Under the pieces are notes generated by a model. That model searched no databases and was not told the DNA's origin. It was given only the letters and a program-made list of their open reading frames with translations. The translations under genes were made by a program, and so were the position numbers. From JANOMH01 sp031422295 (GTDB lineage Bacteria; Pseudomonadota; Alphaproteobacteria; Rhodobacterales; Rhodobacteraceae), in assembly GCA_031422295.1 (NCBI GenBank), contig JANOQM010000073.1, positions 1 through 64,000 of the forward strand: 64,000 bases of DNA. The letters run 5' to 3'. How positions within the stretch are numbered: position 1 is the first letter of the stretch; the number at the start of each line of letters is the position of its first letter. Shown piece by piece: positions 7,141 to 15,364 of the stretch.

Positions 7141-7815
7141 CTAGGGTTGAAACTGCCCAAGACCAAAACCGACCCCCAACGCAATAAGGTAAATGCCGAA
7201 TGCTGCAACACCGGGCCAGATGCCGCCGTGTTGCGGTTCGGTTTCATGGGTGACCCGACCCGACCACATCCGCCGCAATGTCGCGTCCTTATCAATGACA
7301 TGATGTTTGAACGCACCGGCGACATGCAGGAAAATAGCGACCATCAGCACTTTGCCAAAGATCACATGCAATGCCCCAAAGGTCTGATAGGTCCAGGTCG
7401 ACGCTGTCACGAATGGTAAGGATTGGCCGAACGGCCACCAGATTGGTGCAAGGCCGGGGATGGCGGCGTGTTCGATCCAGCCGGTGATTGGCAGCAGCAC
7501 CAGCGACGCATACAGCAGCCAGTGGACCAAGGCAGCCAAAAAGCCTTCGACCTTGCGGGTTGGGTGCAGGGGGCCGGGTTTGGGTTGGCTGATCGCCCAT
7601 AGTATGCGGATCAGGGCAACACCAAAAACTGTCACCCCAAGCGTCTTATGCACTGTAAACAATAAGAATTTTCGGGCCAATTCAGTATCATTGCTGAACG
7701 GCGCGTCATTGGCGATGATCCCCAGCGGGATCATGCTGAAGACCAGCAGGGCGGTCAGCCAATGTAATACCCGGGTTATGAGGCCAAAACTGTGGGGCGT
7801 GTTGGATATCTGCAT
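7141..7815 (-). CDS. Cytochrome b561-type membrane protein
   Basis: A 224-residue protein of the prokaryotic cytochrome b561 (CybB-like) family. It has four hydrophobic segments with heme-ligand histidines: ITRVLHWLTALLVF near the N terminus, FTVHKTLGVTVF near 60, and FGALHVIFGKVL and IFLHVAGAFKHH in the third and fourth helices. Such proteins pass electrons in the inner membrane, often from quinol to a periplasmic acceptor. The start MQISNTPHSFG fits the family N terminus, and the longer open frame upstream overlaps the divergent fabD leader without similarity. It converges with the preceding membrane protein gene. Confidence 0.9.
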   Translation of the reverse strand: MQISNTPHSFGLITRVLHWLTALLVFSMIPLGIIANDAPFSNDTELARKFLLFTVHKTLGVTVFGVALIRILWAISQPKPGPLHPTRKVEGFLAALVHWLLYASLVLLPITGWIEHAAIPGLAPIWWPFGQSLPFVTASTWTYQTFGALHVIFGKVLMVAIFLHVAGAFKHHVIDKDATLRRMWSGRVTHETEPQHGGIWPGVAAFGIYLIALGVGFGLGQFQP

Positions 7816-7936
7816 GAGTCCAAAGACTAGCGGCAGGTCGGCTGGCTGCAAGGTGGTTTCTGCGCTGCGGATTTCTTGTGATGCGCCCGTTGACCGGGTA
7901 GAGCAAGGCAAGGATATGTTGCAGGGGGAATGAAAT

Positions 7937-8875
7937 ATGCGGGCATTCGTGTTTCCGGGGCAAGGGGCGCAGGCAATCGGGATGGGCCTGGGGCTGGCCA
8001 ACGCTTATCCCGCCGCCCGCGCCGTGTTTGATGCGGTGGATGACGCCTTGGGCGAGAAACTTTCGGCGCTGATCTGGGAGGGGTCGATTGAGGATTTGTC
8101 CCTGACCCGCAATGCCCAACCGGCCCTGATGGCAACATCACTGGCCGCGATGGCCGCCCTGCAAGCCGAGGGAATCACAGTGAAATCTGCCGATTATGTC
8201 GCCGGGCATTCGTTGGGCGAATATTCGGCTTTGTGTGCGGCAGGGGCGCTTAGTTTGGCCGATACCGCCCGGTTACTGCGGATCAGGGGCGAGGCGATGC
8301 AGGCGGCGGTGCCGGTGGGTGTGGGTGCGATGGCCGCTCTGTTGGGGATGGATTTTGCGGCCGCCCGCGAGGTGGCTGCCGAGGCGGCGCAAGGTGAGGT
8401 TTGCGAGGCGGCGAATGACAATGATCCGGGGCAGGTTGTGGTGTCCGGGCATCGTGCGGCGGTCGCGCGTGCGGTCGAAATTGCCAAGGCGCGGGGGGCC
8501 AAACGGGCGCTGTTGTTGCCGGTATCGGCCCCGTTTCATTCCAGTCTGATGGCCCCGGCGGCCGCAGTGATGGCGCGGGCGCTGGAAAATGTGCAGGTTT
8601 TACAACCGCTTGTGCCGGTGGTGGCAAATGTGGCGGCTGAGGCCGTCAATGACCCGGCGCAGATCCGGTCGCTGCTGGTGCAACAGGTGACCGGATCGGT
8701 GCGCTGGCGGGAATCGGTGCTGTGGATGGCGCAGGCGGGTGTGACCGAGGTTTGGGAGATTGGCGCGGGCAAAGCCTTGTCCGGGATGATCCGCCGGATC
8801 GATAAAGTGGTCGACTGTCGGGCTGTTGGCACCGCCGAAGATGTGGCGGCGGCTGTGGCCACAGTTAATGTATAA
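7937..8875 (+). CDS. fabD: Malonyl-CoA:ACP transacylase
   Basis: A 312-residue FabD that loads malonyl groups onto acyl carrier protein for fatty acid synthesis. It begins with FVFPGQGAQ, carries the nucleophile motif GHSLGEYSAL (serine near residue 92), and has the catalytic histidine in PVSAPFHSSLM near 200. The family QVTGSVRWRESV is present towards the C terminus. It starts shortly after GGGGGAATGAAAT and is followed by fabG 19 bases downstream and by acpP. Confidence 0.97.
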   Translation: MRAFVFPGQGAQAIGMGLGLANAYPAARAVFDAVDDALGEKLSALIWEGSIEDLSLTRNAQPALMATSLAAMAALQAEGITVKSADYVAGHSLGEYSALCAAGALSLADTARLLRIRGEAMQAAVPVGVGAMAALLGMDFAAAREVAAEAAQGEVCEAANDNDPGQVVVSGHRAAVARAVEIAKARGAKRALLLPVSAPFHSSLMAPAAAVMARALENVQVLQPLVPVVANVAAEAVNDPAQIRSLLVQQVTGSVRWRESVLWMAQAGVTEVWEIGAGKALSGMIRRIDKVVDCRAVGTAEDVAAAVATVNV

Positions 8876-8894
8876 GATGAAGAAAGGATTTTAG

Positions 8895-9632
8895 ATGTTT
8901 GATTTATATGGTAAAAATGCACTTGTAACCGGCGCTTCCGGTGGCATTGGCGCGGCCATTGCAACGGCCTTGCATCAGGCGGGGGCGACCGTGGCTTTGT
9001 CTGGGACCCGGCTGGAACCGCTACAGGCTTTGGCCGCTGAACTTGGATCGCGGGCCTTTGTGTTGCCCTGCAATCTGTCGGATGCCGAGGCGGTTGCTGC
9101 CCTGCCGAAACAGGCGGCCGAGGCCATGGGGTCGGTTGATATTCTGGTTAATAATGCTGGAATAACAAAGGATAACCTGTTTATGCGGATGTCGGATGAC
9201 GAATGGTCATCGGTGCTGGAGGTCAATCTGACCAGCACCATGCGGCTGTGCAAAGGTGTCGTGCGGGGTATGATGAAGGCCCGGTGGGGCCGGATTATCA
9301 ATATATCCTCGATCGTTGGGACCACCGGCAATCCGGGGCAGGCAAATTATGCAGCGTCCAAGGCGGGGATGGTCGGCATGTCGAAATCGATTGCTTATGA
9401 GGTCGCTTCACGCGGGATTACCGTCAATTGCGTCGCTCCGGGGTTCATTGCCACGGCGATGACCGACAAGCTGAATGACGAGCAAAAGGCTGGAATCCTT
9501 GGGCAAATTCCTGCCGGGCGGATGGGTGATCCGGCAGAAATCGCCGCCGCCGTGCTGTATCTGGCGAGTGTCGAGGCGGGCTATGTGACCGGGGCCACGA
9601 TCCATGTGAATGGCGGGATGGTGATGGTCTAG
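8895..9632 (+). CDS. fabG: 3-oxoacyl-ACP reductase
   Basis: A 245-residue short-chain dehydrogenase performing the NADPH-dependent reduction step of fatty acid elongation. The nucleotide-binding motif is TGASGGIGAAIA (residues ~12-23). NNAG follows near 86. The catalytic Ser-Tyr-Lys appears in ISSIVGTTGNPGQANYAASKAG, and the FabG-specific C terminus is YVTGATIHVNGGMVM. AAAGGA lies a few bases before the start. Its place between fabD and acpP supports the assignment. Confidence 0.97.
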   Translation: MFDLYGKNALVTGASGGIGAAIATALHQAGATVALSGTRLEPLQALAAELGSRAFVLPCNLSDAEAVAALPKQAAEAMGSVDILVNNAGITKDNLFMRMSDDEWSSVLEVNLTSTMRLCKGVVRGMMKARWGRIINISSIVGTTGNPGQANYAASKAGMVGMSKSIAYEVASRGITVNCVAPGFIATAMTDKLNDEQKAGILGQIPAGRMGDPAEIAAAVLYLASVEAGYVTGATIHVNGGMVMV

Positions 9633-9660
9633 GCCGGACCTGTCGCTGGCGGGAAAGCGT

Positions 9661-9688
9661 TTGCCTTGATCCAAATCTCTGCTATGAG
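9661..9688 (+). promoter_or_regulatory. Candidate acpP promoter
   Basis: TTGCCT (9661-9666) and TATGAG (9683-9688) are 16 bases apart, leaving a leader of about 120 bases before acpP. A dedicated promoter would allow the high expression ACP needs. Confidence 0.45.
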
Positions 9689-9733
9689 CGCCCTCAGATT
9701 TGCTGCGGGTGTCAGCTGACGCCGGTCGCTATT

Positions 9734-9749
9734 GCCTTGGAAACAAGGC
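9734..9749 (+). promoter_or_regulatory. GNRA tetraloop hairpin in the acpP leader
   Basis: GCCTTG-GAAA-CAAGGC is a perfect six-pair hairpin with a GAAA loop in the acpP 5' leader, 65 bases before the start codon. No T run follows, so it is not a terminator. A role in RNA stability or folding is possible. Confidence 0.5.
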
Positions 9750-9814
9750 CGGTGAGCCGCCTTTTGGGGCATAAGAAAAGCGGGCTAAGGCCCAGAAAGA
9801 TATGAGGAATTTAC

Positions 9815-10048
9815 ATGAGCGATGTCGCTGATCGGGTACGCAAGATTGTAGTCGAACATCTGGGTGTTGAGGCGGACAAAGTGACCGAGAATGCCTCGTT
9901 CATTGATGATCTGGGCGCAGACAGCTTGGATACGGTCGAGCTGGTCATGGCGTTCGAGGAAGAGTTCGGGATCGAGATTCCGGATGATGCCGCTGAAACC
10001 ATTCAAACTTTTGGCGACGCGATCAAGTTCATCTCGGAAGCGCAGTAA
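9815..10048 (+). CDS. acpP: Acyl carrier protein
   Basis: A 77-residue acidic acyl carrier protein that carries growing fatty acids on a phosphopantetheine arm. The attachment site is the serine in GADSLDTVELVMA near residue 37. It begins MSDVADRVRKIV and has the typical low-pI four-helix pattern. GAGGAAT precedes the start. It has its own candidate promoter and leader hairpin, and a strong terminator follows. Confidence 0.98.
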   Translation: MSDVADRVRKIVVEHLGVEADKVTENASFIDDLGADSLDTVELVMAFEEEFGIEIPDDAAETIQTFGDAIKFISEAQ

Positions 10049-10068
10049 GCGGTTTTCGACGGTTTGAT

Positions 10069-10105
10069 AAAAAAAGGCGGTCCCCGGTGTGGGGCCGCCT
10101 TTTTT
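10069..10105. terminator. Terminator after acpP
   Basis: An A-run, then GGCGG(T)CCCC pairing with GGGGCCGCC around GGTGT, then six Ts. It works in both directions by sequence and separates acpP from the converging hydrolase gene. Confidence 0.9.
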
Positions 10106-10144
10106 GTTGGTCAAAGGGCATCTGGCAGGTTTTGGGCGAAAAGC

Positions 10145-11215
10145 TTAAGGTCCTGCAATACCCAACTTTTCGCGCAAGAAATCCACGATCAGCGGGGTCA
10201 GTTCGGCCTGCAGTTCGATCCGGCTGCGCCCGGCAGTGTCGGCGCAAATCGAATCTTCGCCCGCCAGTCCGATGATGATCCGGCCGAGCAGACGGCAGTT
10301 GTCGATCGCGCTGAAATGCACCGCGCCGTTGATGTTCATGTGCCGGGCCTCGGGGATGACGCTGGCCATGGCGGTGGCGTCCATTTGGCTGGGCATGGCC
10401 TGAGCCGACCCCAGATTGATCACCAGAACCGGCGTGTCGATGCGGGCAAGACTGGTCAGCGTGGTGGCCCGTGCCAAGGCGGGGTCCAGTGCCACGACAG
10501 CGCTGATCCGGGGGTCATGATTGGCTTGCTCGAACATGGCCCGGTCAAGTGCTGCAAGATCGATCCCGGCGGATTGATACCAGCCGCAGTCGATCTGGCC
10601 CGCGTAGGTGGTGCAGTAGTCGGTGAACTGGTCCAGACTGACCTGTGCCCCGGCGCTGGCCATGACCGAAAAGCCGCCCATGGAAAAGCCGAAGGCGCCG
10701 ATATGGTCGAGGTCGGGTTGCAGGCCCAGCGGTGGGCTGGTGCTGATCCACTGGGTCAGGGCTGAAAGATCGGCGGGCCGGTCCCAGAGTTGCAACGTTC
10801 GCGCCGGATCGCTGTCGCCTGAGGTGCTGCCGGGATGGTCGGGTGCGATGACGATGAACCCCGCGGCGGCCAGTCGCGTGGCGAGCCAGAGGTGCCGGAA
10901 CGCCTTGCCCCCCGAGCCGTGCGACATCAGCACGACGGGGTGTGGGCCGGGCTTAGGCCTGCCGTCGGGGTAGGCCGGAAAGCCCCAGAACAGGGCGTTT
11001 TCGCCGATGGTTGTGGCGGGGCCGGTGGCGGTGGTCGGATACCAGATATGCACGGTGACGGGTTCCGCCCGGTGGGGCAGGGTCAGGGTGTCGGTATGGT
11101 AGCCGGTAGCGGGCATGGCGGGGCGGCCTGTGGTGTTCAGCACGAGCAGGAGCGCGATGGTGGTGAGTGTCAGCAGGGGGATGCCGATCAGGGTGCGTTT
11201 GAGACTGCGGTTCAT
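10145..11215 (-). CDS. Membrane-anchored alpha/beta hydrolase
   Basis: A 356-residue serine hydrolase. The N terminus (RSLKRTLIGIPLLTLTTIAL onward) is a single membrane anchor or uncleaved signal. The fold resembles dienelactone hydrolase and platelet-activating-factor acetylhydrolase-like proteins: an oxyanion region VVLMSHGSGG, FIVIAPDHPGST and the nucleophile elbow GAFGFSMGGFS. A candidate acid (VLVINLGS region) and a histidine near the C terminus (NINGAVHFSAIDNC) complete the triad. The substrate is unknown, but esters or lipids in the periplasm are plausible. It is divergent from an AraC-family regulator with shared inverted repeats between them. Confidence 0.8.
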   Translation of the reverse strand: MNRSLKRTLIGIPLLTLTTIALLLVLNTTGRPAMPATGYHTDTLTLPHRAEPVTVHIWYPTTATGPATTIGENALFWGFPAYPDGRPKPGPHPVVLMSHGSGGKAFRHLWLATRLAAAGFIVIAPDHPGSTSGDSDPARTLQLWDRPADLSALTQWISTSPPLGLQPDLDHIGAFGFSMGGFSVMASAGAQVSLDQFTDYCTTYAGQIDCGWYQSAGIDLAALDRAMFEQANHDPRISAVVALDPALARATTLTSLARIDTPVLVINLGSAQAMPSQMDATAMASVIPEARHMNINGAVHFSAIDNCRLLGRIIIGLAGEDSICADTAGRSRIELQAELTPLIVDFLREKLGIAGP

Positions 11216-11272
11216 GGGTGTGGTCCTTGTGTGGATTGCCGGACCTGACTGGCAAAGTTCTGGGCGGTTGGC

Positions 11273-11316
11273 GTCCTCAAACCGGCGAAAGGACGTCCTT
11301 GATCGCGATTGAGGAC
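11273..11316. promoter_or_regulatory. Repeated GTCCT(C/T)(A/G)A half-sites between hydrolase and AraC regulator
   Basis: GTCCTCAA (11273-11280), GTCCTTGA (11295-11302) and, inverted, TTGAGGAC (11309-11316) form a cluster. The last two frame an ATCGCGAT core. The region lies between two divergent start codons, a usual site for AraC-family binding. The link to the adjacent regulator is inferred. Confidence 0.45.
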
Positions 11317-11360
11317 GGATAGGGGCTGGACCGGCGCGGGTCAGTGCGGGACATTGGGCT

Positions 11361-12317
11361 ATGCTGATGATCCCGCTGCCGTTTTTATTTGCCGCTGCCG
11401 CCCTGTGGGCGATCTGGCTGCACTGGCGCGACCCGGCGCAGGGCGCGGGCTATGCGGTGCTGGCGCTGGCGGTGCTGGCTGTGCAGATGGGGCTGATAGG
11501 CGCACGGTTTGGCTATGGGCTGGGCTGGCTGGGGCCGGTGCAGCAGGGGGTCGCGGTGATTGTGCCGCCTGTGGTGTGGCTGGCGTTTTTGCGGCGCGCA
11601 GTGGCGGTCAGGCTGGCGCTTTATGCGCTGCCTTTGCTGGGGTTGCTGGGCTTTTGGTGGCTTTGGCCTGTTGCTGTGGATGCCTATATTGCATTGATAA
11701 GTCTGGGATTCGCCGTGGCGCTGGCCCGGCTGGCGCTAGCTGGTGAGGCCGCGATGGGCTGGGTGCCCTATGGCCGGATGCCCAATGTCATCGGATGGTT
11801 GTGGGCGGCTTGTCTGCTGTTGGCGGCAACCGGGCTGACCGATGCGCTGGCAGGGCTGACGGCTGTGATGGGGGCCGTGGGTTGGACTGGCCGGGTGGTG
11901 ACGGGCGCGATGGTGCTGACGGGGCTTGCGGCGGGGCTGATTGTGGGGCGTGGCCGGGCTGTGGCCGCTGTGCCCGTGCTGTTGCCGGTGGCACAACGCC
12001 CGGTTTTCGCGGCAGTGGAACGGCTGATGGCGCAGGGCGTGTTTCGTGATCCCGACCTGACCTTGCAGCGGATTGCCCGCAAACTGGCCGTGCCACAGCG
12101 CGAGGTGTCCCGCGCGGTGAATGATTGTGCAGGCGTGAACCTGTCGCAATATGTGAACCGTTTCCGGGTGGAGGCCGCCTGTGTGGCCCTGCGCCAGACC
12201 GATCATCCGGTGACGCAAGTGATGTTCGAGGCGGGGTTTGTGACCAAATCGAATTTCAACAAGGAATTTGCGCGGATCACCGGGGTTTCCCCATCGGCGT
12301 GGCGGCGCGGGTCGTAG
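11361..12317 (+). CDS. AraC-family regulator with membrane-spanning N-terminal domain
   Basis: A 318-residue protein. The N-terminal ~210 residues are very hydrophobic, with about six or seven predicted membrane segments (for example IPLPFLFAAAALWAIWL and ALYALPLLGLLGFWWLWPVA). The C-terminal ~100 residues are an AraC double helix-turn-helix domain: LTLQRIARKLAVPQREVSRA, LSQYVNRFRVEAACVAL, VTQVMFEAGFVTKSNFNKEF and GVSPSAWRR. This architecture suggests a membrane sensor that regulates from the membrane. It is divergent from the membrane-anchored hydrolase, its most likely target. Confidence 0.85.
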   Translation: MLMIPLPFLFAAAALWAIWLHWRDPAQGAGYAVLALAVLAVQMGLIGARFGYGLGWLGPVQQGVAVIVPPVVWLAFLRRAVAVRLALYALPLLGLLGFWWLWPVAVDAYIALISLGFAVALARLALAGEAAMGWVPYGRMPNVIGWLWAACLLLAATGLTDALAGLTAVMGAVGWTGRVVTGAMVLTGLAAGLIVGRGRAVAAVPVLLPVAQRPVFAAVERLMAQGVFRDPDLTLQRIARKLAVPQREVSRAVNDCAGVNLSQYVNRFRVEAACVALRQTDHPVTQVMFEAGFVTKSNFNKEFARITGVSPSAWRRGS

Positions 12318-12418
12318 TGGGGCGGGGGCCGTGGCGCGGGGCCGTAGCGCCCACTCTTGCCCCCCGCTTTCCTTCCGGGGTATCAGTGGGCAAAGAAGCG
12401 ACGGTTGGGGGCTGAGGC

Positions 12419-13678
12419 ATGCGGCGAGTAGTTGTCACAGGACTGGGAATGGTCACGCCTTTGGCGGACGGGGTTGAGCTGACCTGGGCGCGGTTGCTGG
12501 CTGGGCAGTCGGGGGCTGCCCGGATTACGCATTTTGACCCGACCGACTATGCCACCACCTATGCCTGCGAGGTCAAGCGCGGCGATGGCACGGACGGCAC
12601 GTTTAACGCCGATCTGTATATGGAGCCGAAGGACCAGCGCAAAGTTGATCAGTTCATCATCTTTGGCATTGCGGCGGCACATCAGGCGGTGGTGGATTCG
12701 GGCTGGATGCCGACCGAGGAGGCCGACCGGATCAGGACTGGAGTGCTGACCGGGTCGGGCATCGGCGGGTTGAACTCTATCGCTAACACCGCGTTGTTGT
12801 TGAAGGAAAAAGGCCCGCGCCGGGTGTCGCCGTTTTTCGTACCGGGGGCGTTGATCAACCTGATCTCGGGGCAGATTGGCATACGCTACGGCTTTAAGGG
12901 GCCAAACCATTCGGTGGTGACCGCCTGTTCCACCGGGGCGCATGCGATTGGCGATGCGTCGCGCCTGATCAAATATGGCACCGCGGATGTGATGATTGCG
13001 GGCGGGGCGGAGGCCACGATCTGCGAGATCGGGATTGCCGGGTTTAACGCCTGTAAGGCCCTGTCCACCAAGCGGGCCGATGATCCGACCAAGGCGTCGC
13101 GCCCCTATGATGCGGACCGCGATGGGTTTGTCATGGGTGAGGGGGCCGGCATGGTGGTGCTGGAGGAATACGAGCATGCGCGCGCGCGCGGGGCCAAGAT
13201 TTATGCCGAAGTGCTGGGCTATGGCCTGTCCGGCGATGCCTATCACATTACTGCGCCTGCCGAGGATGGCGACGGCGCGGAACGGGCAATGCGGATGGCG
13301 CTGGGCGATGCGGGGCTGGAGCCGAAAGATGTGGATTATATCAATGCGCATGGCACATCGACGATGGCGGATGTGATCGAACTGGGGGCTGTGGAGCGGA
13401 TGATGGGGGACGCGGCGGGCCGCGTGACGATGTCATCGACCAAATCGGCCACCGGGCATTTGCTGGGGGCGGCGGGGGCGATTGAGGCGATATTCTCGAT
13501 ATTGGCTTTGCGCGATCAGGTGGCACCGCCGACGATCAATCTGGATAATCCCGCAGTGGTGACGGCGATTGATCTGGCCCCGCATGTCAAGCGCGCGCGG
13601 CGGATTGATGTGGCTTTGTCAAATTCATTCGGGTTTGGCGGGACCAATGCGTCTGTGGTGTTTGGACGGTTGCGCTGA
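12419..13678 (+). CDS. fabF: 3-oxoacyl-ACP synthase II
   Basis: A 419-residue condensing enzyme that elongates acyl-ACP with malonyl-ACP. The active-site cysteine lies in VVTACSTGAHAIGDA near residue 170. The two histidines are in NAHGTSTMADVIE and SATGHLLGAAGAIEA. The C terminus has the glycine-rich NSFGFGGTNASVVF. It begins MRRVVVTGLGMVTPL, as is normal for the family. It overlaps mltG by one base (TGATG), so the two are translationally coupled. Confidence 0.97.
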   Translation: MRRVVVTGLGMVTPLADGVELTWARLLAGQSGAARITHFDPTDYATTYACEVKRGDGTDGTFNADLYMEPKDQRKVDQFIIFGIAAAHQAVVDSGWMPTEEADRIRTGVLTGSGIGGLNSIANTALLLKEKGPRRVSPFFVPGALINLISGQIGIRYGFKGPNHSVVTACSTGAHAIGDASRLIKYGTADVMIAGGAEATICEIGIAGFNACKALSTKRADDPTKASRPYDADRDGFVMGEGAGMVVLEEYEHARARGAKIYAEVLGYGLSGDAYHITAPAEDGDGAERAMRMALGDAGLEPKDVDYINAHGTSTMADVIELGAVERMMGDAAGRVTMSSTKSATGHLLGAAGAIEAIFSILALRDQVAPPTINLDNPAVVTAIDLAPHVKRARRIDVALSNSFGFGGTNASVVFGRLR

Positions 13679-14847
13679 TGTGGCGGCATGTTGCCAGCAA
13701 TGCGCTGACGTTTTTCGTGGTGGCGCTGTTCCTGCTGGGCGGGCTGGTGACTTGGGGATCGGGCCAGTATTCGGCGGCGGGGCCGTTGGCGCAGGCGATC
13801 TGTCTGCGGGTCGAGGCTGGATCGAACATGCGGGCGGTCCGGGATGATCTGGCCGCACAGGGGGCGATTTCGTCGGGTATCATATTTGGGGTGGCGGCGG
13901 ATTATTCGGGCAAGGCCGATCAGCTGAAGGCGGGCAGTTTTCTGCTGGCCGAGGCGGTGTCGATGCAAGAGATTGTCGATATTGTCACCCGTGGCGGCCA
14001 AAGCACCTGTGGCACCGAAGTCGTCTACCGCATTGGTATTGCACGGGTTTTGATCGAGGTCCGGCAGTTGGATGCGGCGACCAACCGGTTTGAGGAGATT
14101 GCCAAATTTGAACCGGCGGTCGCGCCGGTGCCGCCGGAATATACGGCGGTGCGGGCCGAGGCTGATACACGGTTTCGGATTGCTGTGGCCGAAGGTGTGA
14201 CCAGCTGGCAGGTGATGACCGGGCTGAACGGGCTGGATCTGCTGGAGGGGGATGTGGCCGAGGTGCCGCCGGAAGGCTCGCTCGCCCCGGATTCGTATGA
14301 GGTCATTCCCGGTGCGCAGGTGGCAGATATTCTGGCGCTGATGACATCCGCACAGGCCGCGATCCTGGCCGAGGAATGGACCAAACGCGCCGATGGGTTG
14401 CCGGTGGCCACGCCGGAAGAGGCGATGATCCTCGCCTCGATCATTGAAAAGGAAACCGGGGTGGTTGATGAGCGTCCGGTGGTGGCCTCGGTGTTTGTCA
14501 ACCGACTGCGGCAGGGGATGAAACTGCAGACCGATCCCACGGTGATTTATGGCGTAACCAACGGCCAAGGCGTGTTGGGGCGGGGCCTGCGGGCCAGTGA
14601 ACTGCGGGCTGCAACCCCTTATAATACCTATGTGATTGATGGCTTGCCCCCGACGCCGATTGCCAATCCGGGGCGGGCCAGTATTGCTGCCGCATTGAAC
14701 CCCGCCACGACGGATTTCGTGTTCTTTGTGGCGGATGGGACGGGCGGGCATGCCTTTGCCAATAACCTTGCGGATCACAACGTCAATGTGGCGCGCTGGC
14801 GCGAGATTGAGGCCGAGCAGGCGGCGGCTGCTGGGACCGATAATTAG
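13678..14847 (+). CDS. mltG: Endolytic murein transglycosylase
   Basis: A 389-residue MltG/YceG protein that cleaves nascent glycan strands in the periplasm. It has one N-terminal membrane helix (NALTFFVVALFLLGGLVTWG). The catalytic domain carries MILASIIEKETG with the catalytic glutamate near residue 260, then VFVNRLRQGMKLQTDPTVIYG and YNTYVIDGLPPTPIANPG near 320-340. It overlaps fabF by one base. It is a housekeeping gene that happens to lie next to the GTA cluster. A hairpin dyad (14874-14916) and a terminator (14956-14988) separate them. Confidence 0.95.
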   Translation: MWRHVASNALTFFVVALFLLGGLVTWGSGQYSAAGPLAQAICLRVEAGSNMRAVRDDLAAQGAISSGIIFGVAADYSGKADQLKAGSFLLAEAVSMQEIVDIVTRGGQSTCGTEVVYRIGIARVLIEVRQLDAATNRFEEIAKFEPAVAPVPPEYTAVRAEADTRFRIAVAEGVTSWQVMTGLNGLDLLEGDVAEVPPEGSLAPDSYEVIPGAQVADILALMTSAQAAILAEEWTKRADGLPVATPEEAMILASIIEKETGVVDERPVVASVFVNRLRQGMKLQTDPTVIYGVTNGQGVLGRGLRASELRAATPYNTYVIDGLPPTPIANPGRASIAAALNPATTDFVFFVADGTGGHAFANNLADHNVNVARWREIEAEQAAAAGTDN

Positions 14848-14873
14848 GAATTTGTTAACCCCACCGAGCGCTT

Positions 14874-14916
14874 AGCGGGCGAAGCTAAACTGGTTTCGCT
14901 TGACTTTGCGCCCGCT
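14874..14916 (+). other. Nested dyad downstream of mltG
   Basis: AGCGGGCG (14874-14881) pairs with CGCCCGCT (14909-14916). Inside, GCGAA can pair with TTCGC. No T run follows. It may stabilise the 3' end of the fabF-mltG transcript. Confidence 0.5.
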
Positions 14917-14955
14917 GTGTGGCATCAGTTATGACATGCTAGAAGATATGCGCGG

Positions 14956-14988
14956 ACGGCCCGGGGGGAACCCGAGGGGCCGTTTTTT
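14956..14988 (+). terminator. Rho-independent terminator just upstream of GTA g1
   Basis: ACGGCCC (14956-14962) pairs with GGGCCGT (14977-14983) around a 14-base loop and runs into six Ts. It lies 109 bases after mltG and only 43 bases before the proposed g1 start. It either ends the fabF-mltG transcript or attenuates a GTA transcript that starts further upstream. Confidence 0.75.
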
Positions 14989-15031
14989 CATGTCTCTCAC
15001 CTGTGACGGGGATCAGCACAGGCACATTCAC

Positions 15032-15364
15032 ATGGATCAATCGAAACGACCCCCTGTTCAAACCGACGGGGGCCAAAAGAAACTTTTTGAGGATTGCATA
15101 GGGCTCTTGAGCTCGGTTCGCAGCACGCTGGCTGATTTGTTGCTGGATGTGCAGACGGGTGGGTTTGGCGCGGTCAAGGACCTGGTGGGCAAGCAGAGTG
15201 AATTGGAACAGGCGCTGCGCCGCGCCATGGATACGGAGCAAAAGTTTAATGACTGGCAAGCCAAACAAAGGGGCGATGCGCCCCCGGACGAGATTGACTT
15301 TGACGCCCTGCGGCGCGACATCGGGTGCCGCCTTGATCGCCTCCGCGCCTGTTGCGGAACGTGA
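15032..15364 (+). CDS. GTA g1, small terminase-like DNA packaging protein
   Basis: A 110-residue, mostly helical, charged protein (ECIGLL-like core, LLDVQTGGFGAVKDLVGKQ, IDFDALRRDIGCRLDRL). It occupies the position of RcGTA orfg1, which acts as the small terminase subunit. The proposed start MDQSKRPPVQT gives the family length. The frame stays open upstream through ATGs at 14936 and 14990, but these would place the terminator inside coding sequence. The ribosome binding site is weak (CAGG, nine bases away). It overlaps the proposed g2 start by 32 bases. Confidence 0.75.
   Translation: MDQSKRPPVQTDGGQKKLFEDCIGLLSSVRSTLADLLLDVQTGGFGAVKDLVGKQSELEQALRRAMDTEQKFNDWQAKQRGDAPPDEIDFDALRRDIGCRLDRLRACCGT

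Noticed and set aside
9666..9677. FNR-type site ahead of acpP
   Set aside because: TTGAT is followed by a poor second half (ATCTC instead of ATCAA) and it overlaps the candidate promoter by chance.
14850..14860. GTTAACC as a CtrA site for the GTA cluster
   Set aside because: Only one TTAA half is present. The second half at the proper spacing is missing.
14900..14935. TTGACT as a -35 box for the GTA operon
   Set aside because: No acceptable -10 box lies 16-18 bases downstream; the nearest TATGAC is 24 bases away. The GTA promoter remains unplaced.
14900..15031. N-terminal extension of GTA g1 from a TTG or upstream ATGs
   Set aside because: It would place a rho-independent terminator inside the coding sequence, gives a protein longer than GTA g1 proteins, and adds residues without recognisable similarity.
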